The notes beneath the pieces are model-generated. The model was not told the DNA's origin, did not search any database, and saw only the letters and a list, made by a program, of their open reading frames with translations. Below, piece after piece: positions 45,909 to 57,364 of a DNA stretch of 64,000 nucleotides (position 1 is the first letter of the stretch; each line of letters starts with the position of its first letter). The stretch comes from Scalesia atractyloides (taxonomy: Eukaryota; Streptophyta; Magnoliopsida; Asterales; Asteraceae): contig CAMTDV010000013.1 of assembly GCA_947069175.1 (NCBI GenBank), forward strand, positions 11,542,501-11,606,500. The letters run 5' to 3'. A program made the position numbers and the translations under genes.

Positions 45909-46497
45909 TTATCAATTTGCTACAAACTAAATAAATTTGTACTGCTAAATGATAATATTACAAGCGGAAGCAATCAAGGGAAAATGATAAACTTATCTTT
46001 TTCAAGCTTTAAAATAGCAATGAACCAAATAAAGATGGTAAATAAGATCCTTGTCAAAGTTTAAAGGCCTTTCTTGCAAACAAGGGAAACTTGATTTTCC
46101 CTTGGAAAAAGAAAATACGTATTCTAAACTATTCTTCTAACGAGCCAAACACAAGAACCCTAGCAAGTCACGAAATACGTGTTTTCTTCTCTCCTTCCGA
46201 TGAATAGATTCAAATTTGGCAAAATCAAAACCCTAATTGCAGCAGAGATATGCGATTACAGGTGTCTATAACCTTCAATTTTGAACCCTAATGGGTGACT
46301 GGAGATGTCGCCGCAATGGTTAAGATTGTACCTGATTATGGCGGCGGCTACTGGATTAGTGAAACCCTATTCACGATCAGCAGCTGCAACGGTGAACAAC
46401 GTCTTCAATCAGAACCCTAGTCCCGATTTCACACTGATCAGGTATCTTCTTTTTTTTCACCACCTTTGTTACTAGTTCAAGTGAATCAACACCCTTA
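45909..46497 (-). other. Leader of the Tnt1-like copia element
   Basis: About 590 bp between the primer-binding site and gag. No protein recognised. Confidence 0.6.
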
Positions 46498-46509
46498 GCT
46501 TTGATACTA
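46498..46509 (-). promoter_or_regulatory. Primer-binding site of the Tnt1-like copia element
   Basis: The minus strand reads TAGTATCAAAGC, two bases from the LTR edge. It matches the Met-tRNA primer-binding consensus at 10 of 12 positions. Confidence 0.7.
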
Positions 46510-46511
46510 GT

Positions 46512-46530
46512 TGTTAGGTCAGAACGAGTC
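46512..46530 (-). repeat. 5' LTR of the Tnt1-like copia element, first 19 bp
   Basis: TGTTAGGTC and ten more bases match the start of 41599-41907 and are cut off at GAGTC by the gypsy insertion. The rest is at 57067-57359. Confidence 0.85.
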
Positions 46531-48202
46531 TGTCACACCCCAACCGATGGCGGAAACATCAGAGTGAGACGAAATAGATTGCTCAAGGCATCATAACACT
46601 ATTTGCGATAATATTTAAATCAAACCAATTTCATTTCATAACAAAATTGTCAATTACAACACGAAAGTCAAATACAATAAGTTCAACAACATAAATCCTA
46701 ACATTCTAGATGTGTTTCTATGTCGTCCCTACTAGGTTTCGTCATGATCAACATCCTTAACCTGCAACATGTTAAAAGTATATTTCAACACAAAGTATTG
46801 GCGAGTACACAAGTTTGATATAGCATAAGTATGAAAAGATTTAAACGAATCCACATGTTAAGCTAGCATACTAGATTAATGTAAACATGGCATGCGATCT
46901 ATAAGTCAACCCTCGCGTGTCACCGCAAAATATAATAAACTTAACATGACCTCAAGAATACGGGCGGTGTGTTACTCTATAGCGCTATACATGTTAAGGG
47001 GAGGCTCGTACGTAGTTAATGACAAATAGCATCACATAAGAATGTTCCAAGTATATAAATCGTGTATCACGTAACTATAGCTTGTACGATAGATTGTTTG
47101 TGCGATTACATAAAAGTATAAGTGTGATTGCGTGTATTTTGATAGACTAGCATGCTGCACCCAGAGGTGTAATGCGTAAAAGGGTGTTCGAGTGTACTCA
47201 CGGTTTTGCAAGCTTCCACTCGGTGTTTCCCTAAGTGTTGGGGGAGTTTGGAGGATGGAGCACCAAGTTATCCTACATGAGGAAAACGTAGGTTGGTAAG
47301 TATTCGAACGACAACGGAGGATTAGGAATTTAAATACACTAAAGTATGTGTACGAGAAAATAATCATCTAGACTTAATACTCGTTCTTGACACTACAATA
47401 CCCATTCGGGTTGGTGTGTTTTCATGGGTTAGGATACCCATTAGAATCGTAACGAGAAATTAAGTACTTAGGTGATGTAATCTAGTACCAAGACGGACAA
47501 TCATTCGATTATCATCAATTGTTCGGTTAGTGTGTGTGTGTATATATATTATATAGTATACGTAATCATAATTATCATGGAAGTTCATAGAAGTCATGCA
47601 TGGAGGTAGGAGGATAACCTTCTTTAACCTCTTTCGTATTGTTCACCAATGCACAAGTCGTCACAAGGACGACAAGGATGGTCATGAATAAGTTAAACAT
47701 AAACGTAAAAGACGAAGAATAATCAAAATCATCAAGTGAGGTGGTGGATTGAAGGTAGGATAGCCAAGGCTTCCAAGTAATCACATACTACCAACTCAAG
47801 TCTTGTTTCAAGAACAAGTTTGGAAGGATACAACACTTGTGGGTTAAAACCCTATTAAAATGAAAGGTTCTTACACTTGTGACCTCAAATATGGCGATGT
47901 TCCATGTTGGTTTTCCATGGAAAACCTATGGAAACACTCCTAGAGGTGTTCCAATTGTTAAGAAGAGGAAAAGAGTAAAGAAGAGAGGGAAATGTGAGTT
48001 AGAACTCACTTGAAAGTCTTGAACTTTCAGAATTGAGAGAGAGCTTTAGAGAGGAAAAGAAGTGTTTGAGGTGTGAAATGAGAGTGGGAGGAGGTGGGTT
48101 TTTATAACTGAGGTTAGGGGGTGAGTTAGGTCAGTGCATTTAATGCAAGAAACACAAAATTGACCAATCCATGAGCTTGAAAGCAACACCTCAGGCGTTA
48201 CA
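46531..48202 (-). repeat. 3' LTR of the third gypsy element (shortened)
   Basis: 1672 bp from TGTCACACCCCAACC to AGGCGTTACA. Compared with the other LTR it lacks about 420 bp just before the GCGTTACA end, including a GC-rich patch. A 69-codon minus-strand frame (47575-47784) recurs in the other LTR with two conservative changes but lies in non-coding LTR DNA. Confidence 0.88.
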
Positions 48203-48240
48203 GTCTCCCCTCCTTCAGGAAATTTCGTCCCGAAATTTAT

Positions 48241-49262
48241 TTAAGAGGAAGGTGTAACGAACAAATGCGGATACTTGGTCTTCATATCACTTTCGAGTTC
48301 CCAAGTAAATTCGGTGCCACGTTTACCTTCCCATCGAACCTTGACTATGGGAATTCGACTGCGCCTTAATTGCTTAATGCCTCGGTCCATGATCTCGACA
48401 GGTTTCTCCACGAAATCTAGGGTCTTGTTGATTTGAAGATCTTCGAGTGGAACCTGAAGCCCTTCATCAGCTAGACATTTCTTCAAGTTTGAGAGATGGA
48501 ACGTAGGATGAACGTTGTTGAGTTCTTAAGGTAGATCCAGTCAATACGCTACCTTGCCAATCCTTTCAAGAATTTTAAAAGGACCTACATAGCGAGGAAC
48601 GAGTTTGCCTTTCTTACCAAATCAAACTACACCCTTCCAAGGGGATACCTTGAGAAGTACAAAGTCACCAACGTTGAATTCCAAAGGTTTGCGTTGTCTA
48701 TCCGCGAACCTCTTTTGTCGGCTTCTGGCTTTGAGCAAGTTGTCTCGAATTTGTACGATCTTTTCCGTCGTCTCTTGTATAAGCTCGAGACCGGTGATTT
48801 GAGCTTCCCCAATCTCGTGCCAACAAATAGGCGATCGACACTTACGACCATACAAAGCCTCGAAAGGTGCCATTTAAATACTCGCGTGATAACTGTTATT
48901 GTACGAGAATTCGATCAAAGGCAAGTGCATATCCCAGTTGCCACCAAAATCAATTATGCAAGAATGAAGCATATCCTCTAGAGTTTGGATAGTACGCTCG
49001 GTGTGACCATCGGACTGAGGATGGAAAGCAAACTGAGATTGAGGTGACTACCAAGGGCTTTTTGAAATGTTTGCCAAAGACGAGAGGTGAAACGACCATC
49101 ACGGTCCGAGATGATGTCGATGGGGATAGCATGACGACAAATAATTTCATCTGTGTAGATACGAGCCAATTTCTCGACTTTGTAATCTTCACGTATGGGA
49201 AGGAAGTGAACGGATTTGGTCAAACGGTCAATGATGACCCAAATAAAGTATGGTCCCAAATG
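48241..49262 (-). pseudogene. gypsy integrase core and chromodomain, 3' part
   Basis: The frame 48978-49259 has IWVIIDRLTKSVHFLP and DIISDRDGRFTS (catalytic Asp). 48622-48873 has the MAPFEALYGRKC segment and the GPY-like VLLKVSPWKG. 48241-48486 is the chromodomain (RRSRIPIVKVRWEGKRGTEFTWE, ending KYPHLF). Frameshifts separate the three pieces. The upstream half of the integrase is displaced to 50430-50800. Confidence 0.88.
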
Positions 49263-50420
49263 ACCATATCCTTGACCAAATTGTCACAAAGATAACCTTG
49301 TGTGCAACGTGCAATGGTGCGCTTTCTCTGGATTCAATAGGTCACACAATGAGCCTTGCGCACTCAGCGCAACAGTAAATTAGACCAGCTTTCATAGGTC
49401 ACACAATAAGCCTTGCGCACTCAGCGCAACGGTGAATTAGACCAGCTTTTATAGGTCACACACTAAGCCTTGCGCACTCAGCGCAACGACGAATTAGACC
49501 AATGCAATAAAGTCACACAACGAGCCTTGTGTACTCGCCACAACAGCAAGTTAGATTCATGCACGCAGGCTACTAGACCCTACTCACAACAACATTCCTC
49601 TAAGCTACGAATCCCAAAACCTTGCAAGGACAAGACACACATGAGAAGCGCCTCATAGTCTTAGGACAAAAGGATGCACCCCTGACACCCTGCGCTGGCA
49701 TGAAAAACCTTGACATCCTCGCAGAAGGGGGTAAGCACTAAGAGATGTTGACCATACCTCAGGGTACGGAATGGCAGAGTTGTGACCAAAGGTTACTTGG
49801 CAGGTTGCGTGTGACAGCGCCCATGACCAATAAGGCAAGTGTTAGACCATACACCAACCACTATTCTGCCAGTGGCTGTTCCACTTTCTCCATTTCGGCT
49901 AGCCACAGGACTGACACCAGAGACGGTTGCCTTTAAACATGGCACCACTCAACATCCGACAAAGCATACCTCCCGACAGTGAACATTAACTCTCCTGCAG
50001 GGAGCATTTAATGTCTGGCGCCGAGGGACAAAAGGGATGTCTCTGACTGCATGGGCCGGGCCCAAGGCCCAGCAACATTTCTCCAAAACATACCTTTTCG
50101 GCTATAAATAAGTATCGGATCTCCAGGTACGGACATGCTCAGATACTTGCTACATAACTTACAACACACATAAGCTCTTGCTTACATCAGCAATCATATG
50201 TTTCCTTATCCAAGATACTTATTCTCACGCCGGAGTGTGCTCACGGAGAAAACTAGACTTTCCCTGTGGCGAGACTAACAGCGTTGCTAGTTTTGTAGAT
50301 CAACCGGAGTGAGCTTGCAAACCCAAAGGCGAAGTGAGAGGTTAAACATTTAAGCGGAAAAACCTTGGTTGTGACTTATATATCCCCGGGTATCCCTAGG
50401 TTCAACCGGTGCTTCTTCAA
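49262..50420. mobile_element. LTR-like insertion inside the integrase region
   Basis: Integrase coding sequence resumes on both sides, and the word 'atgacccaaata' is present at both edges (about 49234-49245 and 50420-50431), consistent with an insertion. The interior has no protein. It holds four 57 bp tandem units (49337-49560) and a plus-sense TATA box (ctataaataagt, about 50102), followed by leader-like sequence, as in a Tat/Ogre-type LTR. The exact termini are uncertain, and the repeated edge is longer than a normal LTR TSD. Confidence 0.6.
49337..49560. repeat. 57 bp tandem repeat, four copies
   Basis: Units begin 'aggtcacacaatgagccttg' at 49339, 49396 and 49453, with a diverged fourth at about 49510. 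The period is exactly 57 bp. Confidence 0.9.
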
Positions 50421-50429
50421 TGACCCAAA

Positions 50430-50800
50430 TACTATCGTGACCAAATGATGTACGAGGAAGTTTGGTAATAAAGTCCATGGCAATGCTCTCCCATTTCTAG
50501 ATAGGAATCTCTGGTTGTTCGAGTAAGCCAGAGGGATGTTGATGTTCAGCCTTTACCTTGGAACAAGTAAGGCATTTCGAAACGTAGAAGGCTATATCTT
50601 TCTTCATACCAGGCCACCAGTAAGACGTATAAAGGTCATGGTACATCTTGTCAGCGCCCGGGTGAATAGAATATCAGGATTTATGAGCTTCTCGCATTAA
50701 TAAGTCACGAAGGTTGTCACGGTTTGGAATCCAAATACGATAGAGTTAGTAAACGATGCCATTAGGCTTGGTTACGAGTTGAGTTTCGATACCACACTTC
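50430..50800 (-). pseudogene. gypsy integrase zinc-binding N-terminal half
   Basis: Minus-strand translation shows a histidine pair near 50660, then WWPGMKKDIAF and CLTCSKVKAEHQ near 50580, the HHCC domain, with WESIAMDFITKLP leading to the first catalytic Asp. It stops at the insertion boundary. Confidence 0.8.
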
Positions 50801-50910
50801 AATTCATTATCAAGGTTACCCTCATTAACGGTTGAGTATTGTGCCTCGCGAATCAGCTCATGAAACTTTCCCAAAGTTTGGTAGCAACGAATACTCTTAA
50901 CATGAGTTTT

Positions 50911-51450
50911 TCAACTGAGTGCATCGGCTACAACATTCGCCTTACTAGGGTGGTAGCGAATATCGCAGTCGTAGCCGTTTAACAATTCCACCCAACGATG
51001 TTGACGCATGTTGAGTTCCTTTTGATTGAAGATGTATTGAAGGCTCTTATGGTCGGTGAAGACCGTACACTTTGTACCATAAAGGTAGTGTCGCCATATC
51101 TTTAATGCAAAAACAACTGCACCAAGTTCAAGGTCGTGCGTAGTATAGTTTTTCTCATGAATTTTGAGTTGTCTTGACGCGCAAGCGATAACTTTATCCC
51201 GTTGCATGAGAATGCAACCGAGACCTTGTTTTGAAGCATCGCAATACACAATAAAATTGTCGTTACCATCAGGAAGAGCTAAGATAGGAGCATTACAAAG
51301 CATGTCCTTGAGTGTTTGGAAAGATTCCTCTTGTTCGGAACCCAAACAAAGGGTGTGTCCTTTTGAGTCAAGGAAGTGAGAGGAACGACGATTTTGGAGA
51401 AATTCAAGATAAAGCGACGATAGTAACCGATAGGACCAAGAAATGAACGA
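50911..51450 (-). pseudogene. gypsy RNase H (third element)
   Basis: Open frame 50911-51345: NFIVYCDASKQGLG (first Asp), YTTHDLELGAVVFALK (Glu) and FTDHKSLQYIF (Asp), ending VVADALS. The preceding connection to the reverse transcriptase overlaps a frameshift near 51300. Confidence 0.92.
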
Positions 51451-52250
51451 ATTTCGGATGGAGACTTAGGAGCAATCCAATTCTTCACAGCTTTGATTTT
51501 CGCAGGGTCAACGTGAATACCAAGTTCGTTGACGACATGACCAAGGAATTGAACTTCTTTTAGCCAAAATTCACACTTGGAGAATTTGGCGTAAAGACGT
51601 TCAGTACGCAACAGTTGGAGGATAAGATGCAAGTGTCGCTCGTGTTTTTCTTGTGTCTTGGAATAGATCAGAGTATCGTCAATGAAGACGATCACGGAAC
51701 GATCGAGATAAGGCTTGCACAAGCGATTCGTTAAATCCATAAACGCGGCGGGTGCGTTGGTCAAGCCAAATGGCATGACTACGAACTCGTAATGTCCATA
51801 AGGTGTACGGAAAGCGGTTTTGGGTACATCTTCTTCGAGGACTCGAAGTTGATGATAACTAGAACGAAGATCGATTTTCGAGAAGCAAGTCGCGCCTTGA
51901 AGTTGATCAAAGAGATCGTCAATACGTGGAAGAGGATATTGGTTTTTGACTGTAAGCTTATTGAGCTCACGATAGTCGATACACATCCGAAATGATCCAT
52001 CTTTCTTTTTGACGAACAGGACGTGAGCGCCCCAAGGAGAAGTACTAGGGCGTATAAGCCTTTATCAAGAAGTTCTTGAAGTTGGCTAGATAGCTCTTGC
52101 ATCTCCAGGGGTGCTAAACGATAAGGGGACTTCGCAACAGGAGTTGCGCCAGGTATGAGATCAATTCGAAAGTCAACTGAACGAGGAGGAGGCGGACCAG
52201 GAAGATCTTTGGGAAAAACGTCAGGAAATTCGTAAGCAATAGGAACATCA
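51451..52250 (-). pseudogene. gypsy reverse transcriptase (third element)
   Basis: The frame through 51279-51986 holds the RT blocks: MCIDYRELNKLTVKNQYP, FSKIDLRSSYHQ (catalytic Asp), FGLTNAPAAFM and FIDDTLIYSK (Thr where Ile is usual), then FLGHVV. The N-terminal part (DFRIDLIPGATPVAKSPYR) lies in the 51779-52447 frame, joined by a frameshift near 52020-52070. Confidence 0.92.
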
Positions 52251-54003
52251 CTTATGCTTGGACCCTTGTCCTTCTTTTCCACAATGTGGGCAAGAAAGGT
52301 GAAGTATTCCTTGCGCAAGTATTTGTTCGCTTGGATACATGACATATGCTTGAGACCTTTTGAAGGTTTCTCGCCATAGACGTGTAGGGAGTCACCACTT
52401 GGAAGAGGAAGGCGAATGAATTTTTTCCAAACAAACGACTTCGGCACGAACTTGCCTAAGCTAATCCATGCCTACTATGATATCAAAGCTTCCCATTTAC
52501 ATGGGTATGAGGTCAATAGAAAATGTATGATCGTTAAGAATCAAGGAACATTTGGAAAGAACAGAATCAACAGTGACGGATTTTCTGTTAGCGACTTCGA
52601 ATGATTTTGGCAGTTTAGAGCGTTTACACTTAAGCATAGGTTCGAATTTAGCAGATACAAAACTTTTATCTGCGCCAGTATCAAAAAGACAGGAAGCATA
52701 GACATTATTGACGAGAAACGTACCGTTGATAACGTCATTGGCACTCTGAGCCTGAGCTGCAGTGATGACGAAGGCTCGACCGCGGGCTTGTTGTTGTTGT
52801 TGCTGGTTGTTGTTGCGTTTAGGGCAGACGTTGGCGAAGTGGTTGGGATCTCCGCACCTGAAACAGGCGCGAGCTGCGACTGTTAGCGGTTGGGTTTGGT
52901 GGCAGCAGGGTTTTGGGGTGTTGCGATGGTTTAGGCTTGGCTAGCAGGGGTTTGTGGAAACTTCAACATTGTGGGTCGAAGTGTCCAAACCTTGCAACTA
53001 GTGCACAGGCGGCAAGGGGCGTTAGTGGGATGGTGGTAGGGGCAGTGGCTACACTTGGGATGCGGTCCAGTGTATGTCCTTCTGGGGAAGTCAGGGTTGG
53101 TTGGTGCAACTTGTTGGATAGGCTGAGGGGGTGGCGGAGTGACTACCGCGTAGTTTTAGCTTAAGCCTTCCGCTTCTTACCTCTGTTGTTTTTGGTGGGA
53201 GGTTTGGAAGGTGTGGGTTCATTAATGGTATTGGTGGTGGCTTGGTGCTCGTTCCTTGATGAAGCCTTGGAGGCTTCATGAAGAACGTGGTTGTTGTTGA
53301 ATTTGGAGGCTACCCTATAGGTTTCCTTGAAGGTTTGGGTGTGGCGGGTTCGACTAGGTCGGCGATGGAGGGGGTAGGCATTCAATGTACTTTACGATAG
53401 CCTTGTCGAGGGTGTCGACTTGACTAGGGCATAGTGCACTTAGCTGCTTCAAGTGAGTTATGAGGCCAGCATTGTCGTTCCCCACTTGCTTCAGATTCCA
53501 GAATTCGTTCTCTAGTTTCCGAAGTTCGTGCGGAGGGCAAAACTCGTCCCTCATCAACTTTTGGAGGTCGGCCCAAGGGAGGGCGTGTGCGGCGTTGTTC
53601 CCACGAACGTTACACTCGGAAGTCCACCAATCGAGGGCTCTCAATCGGAAAACGCCCGTTGCGTTAATCGTACGTAAATGGTCAGGCCATCCACTTTGTA
53701 AGAACGTCACTTCGATGGCATCAAACCATTGGAGCAACTGAGTGGCATCCCCTTCGCCAGTGAGGGGTTGTGGGTTACAAGAGCAAAATTGCTTGTGGGT
53801 AAAAGTTGATTTAGGTGTTTCCACCTTAGAGTCGACGGAGGCATTGGGTGATTCAGCGTTTGGTGGGGGTTGGATCTTGCTAACGATATTGGGTATGATC
53901 TTAGCCATTTGTTTTGCTATAAACTTCCATATAGTCTTTTTTGGACATTGAGTTGGAGTTGGTCCTTGACTTCAACCTTGCACCTGAGTTTTGTGAAGAA
54001 GAC
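52251..54003 (-). pseudogene. gypsy gag and aspartic protease (third element)
   Basis: A gag ATG lies near 54003. The open piece 53354-53908 has LLQWFDAIEVTFLQSGW and WADLQKLMRDEFCPPHE with the usual gag helices. A CCHC knuckle region lies at about 53060-52850, and the protease FDTGADKSFVS at about 52690-52655. Several frameshifts interrupt it. The 52840-53120 stretch is G-rich on the plus strand because of the zinc-knuckle/Gln-rich coding. Confidence 0.88.
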
Positions 54004-54955
54004 ATCTAGGCGATAGACAATAGAGGAAACGATGAGACTTGATCATGATTATAGAAGTCATGTTTGTGCACGTAGGTAACACGTAATGCATATAGGTTCA
54101 CATAAATGGTAATGGCAAGTATCCAAAAGTTTAAACACGTATGATTTTGAAAGGAGTATAAATTTAGTAGGTTTGCGAGGATTATTATTGTTTTTTATTG
54201 AAATAGACGTGCGAAGTGTGCATCAGGTTTGAAATGAACGAGGTAACAAGTATTAAAAACACATAGAAATTGAGATAACATAAAAGATAGGCTTAGTAAA
54301 ACATTGGAGTGTTTCGGGTTGAGAAACATTGACTATTCCAAAGTGAATCGAAGATCTTTTCAAATTAGAGGAACGTGCTTTGCTACAGGTAAAATGCTCT
54401 TGTCAAGAAGCGATTAACGGCATTTTACCCTTCCAGTTATTACACGTATCTAATTGATCGAAAAATCGAAACTTTGGTGAGATCAAAATTCGAGGAGTGG
54501 GACTAGTTGACAAGGTGCAGGTTTCACCCTTATCTTGACAACATCGTACTGTAAGTGTGGTTGGTACTTACCAAACGAGGAGCAAATTCCGACTCGTTGG
54601 TGAGGATCCACTAAGGTATGAAATGGAAATTTTCCATCAAGGTATGGATATCACTCCTAACTTGATGGCGTAATTTCATGAAAAATCGAATACGCGGATT
54701 GAGAGTCGTTCACCAAAGGGCAGGTTTCACCCCTATTTTGGTGAGGTCATCTCGTTAGTATGAGTGTCTTCAAGTGTGAATATTGTGTAAATATCTTAGA
54801 AAATACATATTGTATATACTAAGACCAAAAGAAATAGGAAGAAACAAGGTAGGAAGAATCAATATTTTAAGCAAGAATCAAGAATGGTAAAGTTTGGTCA
54901 CTTAAACTATAGACTAGGTCGAACATGGCAATTCTACCTAATTCCCTATAGTTAT
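54004..54955 (-). other. Leader of the third gypsy element
   Basis: About 950 bp between the primer-binding site and gag. It contains several short 'caggtttcaccc' and 'ggtgaggatc' phrases but no protein. Confidence 0.6.
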
Positions 54956-54968
54956 GGCTCTGATACCA
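54956..54968 (-). promoter_or_regulatory. Primer-binding site of the third gypsy element
   Basis: The minus strand reads TGGTATCAGAGCC, an exact initiator Met-tRNA complement, three bases after the 5' LTR. Confidence 0.93.
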
Positions 54969-54971
54969 TTC

Positions 54972-57061
54972 TGTCACACCCCAACGATGGCGGAAACATC
55001 AAAGTGAGACGAAATAGATTGCTCAAGGCATCATAACACTATTTGAGACAATATTTAAATCAAACCAATTTCATTTCATAACAAAATTGTCAATTACAAA
55101 ACAAAAGTCAAATACAATAAGTTCAATAACATAAATCCTAACATTCTAGATGTGTTTCTATGTCGTCCCTACTAGGTTTCCTCATGATCAACATCCTTAA
55201 CCTGCAACATGTTAAAAGTATAGTTCAACACAAAGTATTGGCGAGTACACAAGTTTGATATAGCATAAGTATGAAAAGATTTAAATGAATCCACATGTTA
55301 AGCTAGCATACTAGATTAATGTAAACATGGCATACGATCTATAAGTCAACCCTCGCGTGTCACCGTAAAATAGAATAAACTTAACATGACCTCAAGAATA
55401 CGGGCGGTGTGTTATTCCTATAGCGCTATACATGTTAAGGGGAGGCTCGTACGTAGTTCATGACAAATAGCATCACATAAGAATGTTCCAAGTATAAAAA
55501 TCGTGTATCACGTAACTATAGCATGTATGATGGATTGTTTGTGCGATTACATAAAAGTATAAGTGTGATTGCGTGTATTTTGATAGACTAGCATGTTGCA
55601 CCCAAAGGTGTAATGCGTAAAAGGGTGTTCGAGTGTACTCACGGTTTTGCAAGCTTCCACTCGGTGTTTCCCTAAAGTGTTGGGGGAGTTTGGAGGATGG
55701 AGCACCAAGTTATCCTAATGAGGAAAACGTAGGTTGGTAAGTATTCGGACGACAACGGAGGATTAGGAATTTAAATACACTAAAGTATGTATACGAGAAA
55801 ATAATCATCTAGACTTAATACTCGTTCTTGACACTACAATACCCATTCGGGTTGGTGTGTTTTCATGGGTTAGGATACCCATTAGAATCGTAACGAGAAA
55901 TTAAGTACTTAGGTGATGTAATCTAGTACCATGACGGACAATCATTCGATTATCATCAAGTGTTCGGTTAATGTGTGTATATATATATATTATATAGTAT
56001 ACGTAATCATAATTATCATGGAAGTTCATAGAAGTCATGCATGGAGGTAGGAGGATAACCTTCTTTAACCTCTTTCGTATTGTTCACCAATGCACAAGTC
56101 GTCACAAGGATGACAAGGATGGTCATGAATAAGTTAAACATAAAAGTAAAAGACGAAGAATAATTAAAATCATCAAGTGAGGTGGTGGATTGAAGGTAGG
56201 ATAGCCAAGGCTTCCAAGTAATCACACATTACCAACTCAAGTCTTGTTTCAAGAACAAGTTTGGAAGGATACAACACTTGTGGGTTAAAACCCTATTAAA
56301 ACGAAAGGTTCTTACACTTGTGACCTCAAATATGGCGATGTTCCATGTTGGTTTTCCATGGAAAACTTATGGAAACACTCCTAGAGGTGTTTCAAGTGTT
56401 AAGAAGAGGAAAAGAGTAAAGAAGAGAGGGAAAGGTGAGTTAGAACTCACTTGAAAGTCTTGAACTTTCAGAATTGAGAGAGAGCTTTAGAGAGGAAAAG
56501 AAGTGTTTGAGGTGTGAAATGAGAGTGGGAGGAGGTGGGTATTTATAACTGAGGTTAGGGGGTGAGTTAGGTAAGTGCATTTAATGCAAGAAACACAAAA
56601 TTGACCAATCCATGAGTTTGAAACCAACATCTACGGATTATGATCCTCTCGCGGGCCACGACAGAGAACAGGAGGGGCGGTCGCGAGCCACGGCCGATCT
56701 GGATTCCGGAATTTGTTTGATTTTTGTTACTTTTAGTCCCTCAACTTTGGTTTCCTTTATTTCATGCTAAAACTTGATATTTTTGTAAGTTTTTAAGTAT
56801 AAAATGTATTTGTAAGTATGTTTTAGGCAACGAGAATGTATGAATGAATAATTGCACGTATAACAAGTATCAATTTGCATGTATTTGACGATTGAATGCA
56901 TGTAAGACAAGTATGTATCAAGTATGAATATCATTACGATTCAAGTCTCATATTACCAAATCGGAAAAGAAATACAAATACGATATGAATACAAGTTTCC
57001 ATAAATAGAATTACGATTACACTTTTTAATTAAGGAAAGTACGAAAAAGCGAGGCGTTACA
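54972..57061 (-). repeat. 5' LTR of the third gypsy element (full length)
   Basis: 2090 bp from TGTCACACCCCAACG to GAGGCGTTACA. Minus-strand TATA box at 56540-56547. It keeps the segment missing from the other LTR, including a GC-rich patch at 56645-56695 (ctctcgcgggccacgac and gcgagccacggcc). Confidence 0.92.
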
Positions 57062-57066
57062 GAGTC

Positions 57067-57359
57067 TCACATGAACACTAGAACAAAACACACAACAAGC
57101 TCACACACTCACACACACTAAATCACAAGAACAAGAACACGAGATTTATAGTGGTTCGATCAAGCTTGATCTACATCCACTCTCCACAACTAGTTCTCTC
57201 TTTGTATTAGGTGCTCAAGAGTTTACAACACATGAATGAGAAGTATTTATAGGGTGTACAATTAGATTACTGATTTTATTAATATAAAAAACAAGAGGAA
57301 CAAGTCTCTGCCTATAGGAAAAATCCTCTACCTCGAGTCAAATCCCCCATAACCCAACA
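57067..57359 (-). repeat. 5' LTR of the Tnt1-like copia element, remainder
   Basis: Continues from 46530 after the repeated GAGTC and matches 41617-41907 with scattered changes, ending ACCCAACA before the ATAAT duplication. Confidence 0.9.
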
Positions 57360-57364
57360 ATAAT

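Larger units (their letters stand above)
46531..57061 (-). mobile_element. Third Ty3/gypsy chromovirus, nested in the copia 5' LTR
   Basis: LTRs lie at 46531-48202 and 54972-57061. GAGTC is on both sides (46526-46530, 57062-57066). A perfect Met-tRNA primer-binding site and a full gag-protease-RT-RNaseH-INT-chromodomain series are read on the minus strand. It is related to the element at 25.8-31.3 kb but has different LTRs. The two LTRs agree closely over their shared length, so it is younger than the copia element it entered. Pol is broken by frameshifts, stops and an insertion at about 49262-50420. Confidence 0.94.
41599..57359 (-). mobile_element. Ty1/copia element, Tnt1/Tork-like, with a gypsy element nested in its 5' LTR
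   Basis: The left (3') LTR is 41599-41907. The right (5') LTR starts at 46512, is split at 46530 by a gypsy insertion, and finishes at 57067-57359. ATAAT lies on both sides (41594-41598, 57360-57364). The interior reads gag, protease, integrase, RT and RNase H on the minus strand with a purine tract beside the left LTR. The gag start (IKIDKFDGNDYGFWRIQIED) and the DSGASFH protease resemble Tnt1-group elements. Frames are broken throughout. Confidence 0.92.

Noticed and set aside
47575..47784. 69-codon frame conserved in both gypsy LTRs (also 56016-56225) with a hydrophobic stretch
   Set aside because: The two copies are LTR duplicates, so similarity is expected without selection; no homology or start context supports coding.
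49337..49560. CRISPR-like array (four regular units)
   Set aside because: Units are contiguous 57 bp tandem copies with no unique spacers, in a plant retroelement.
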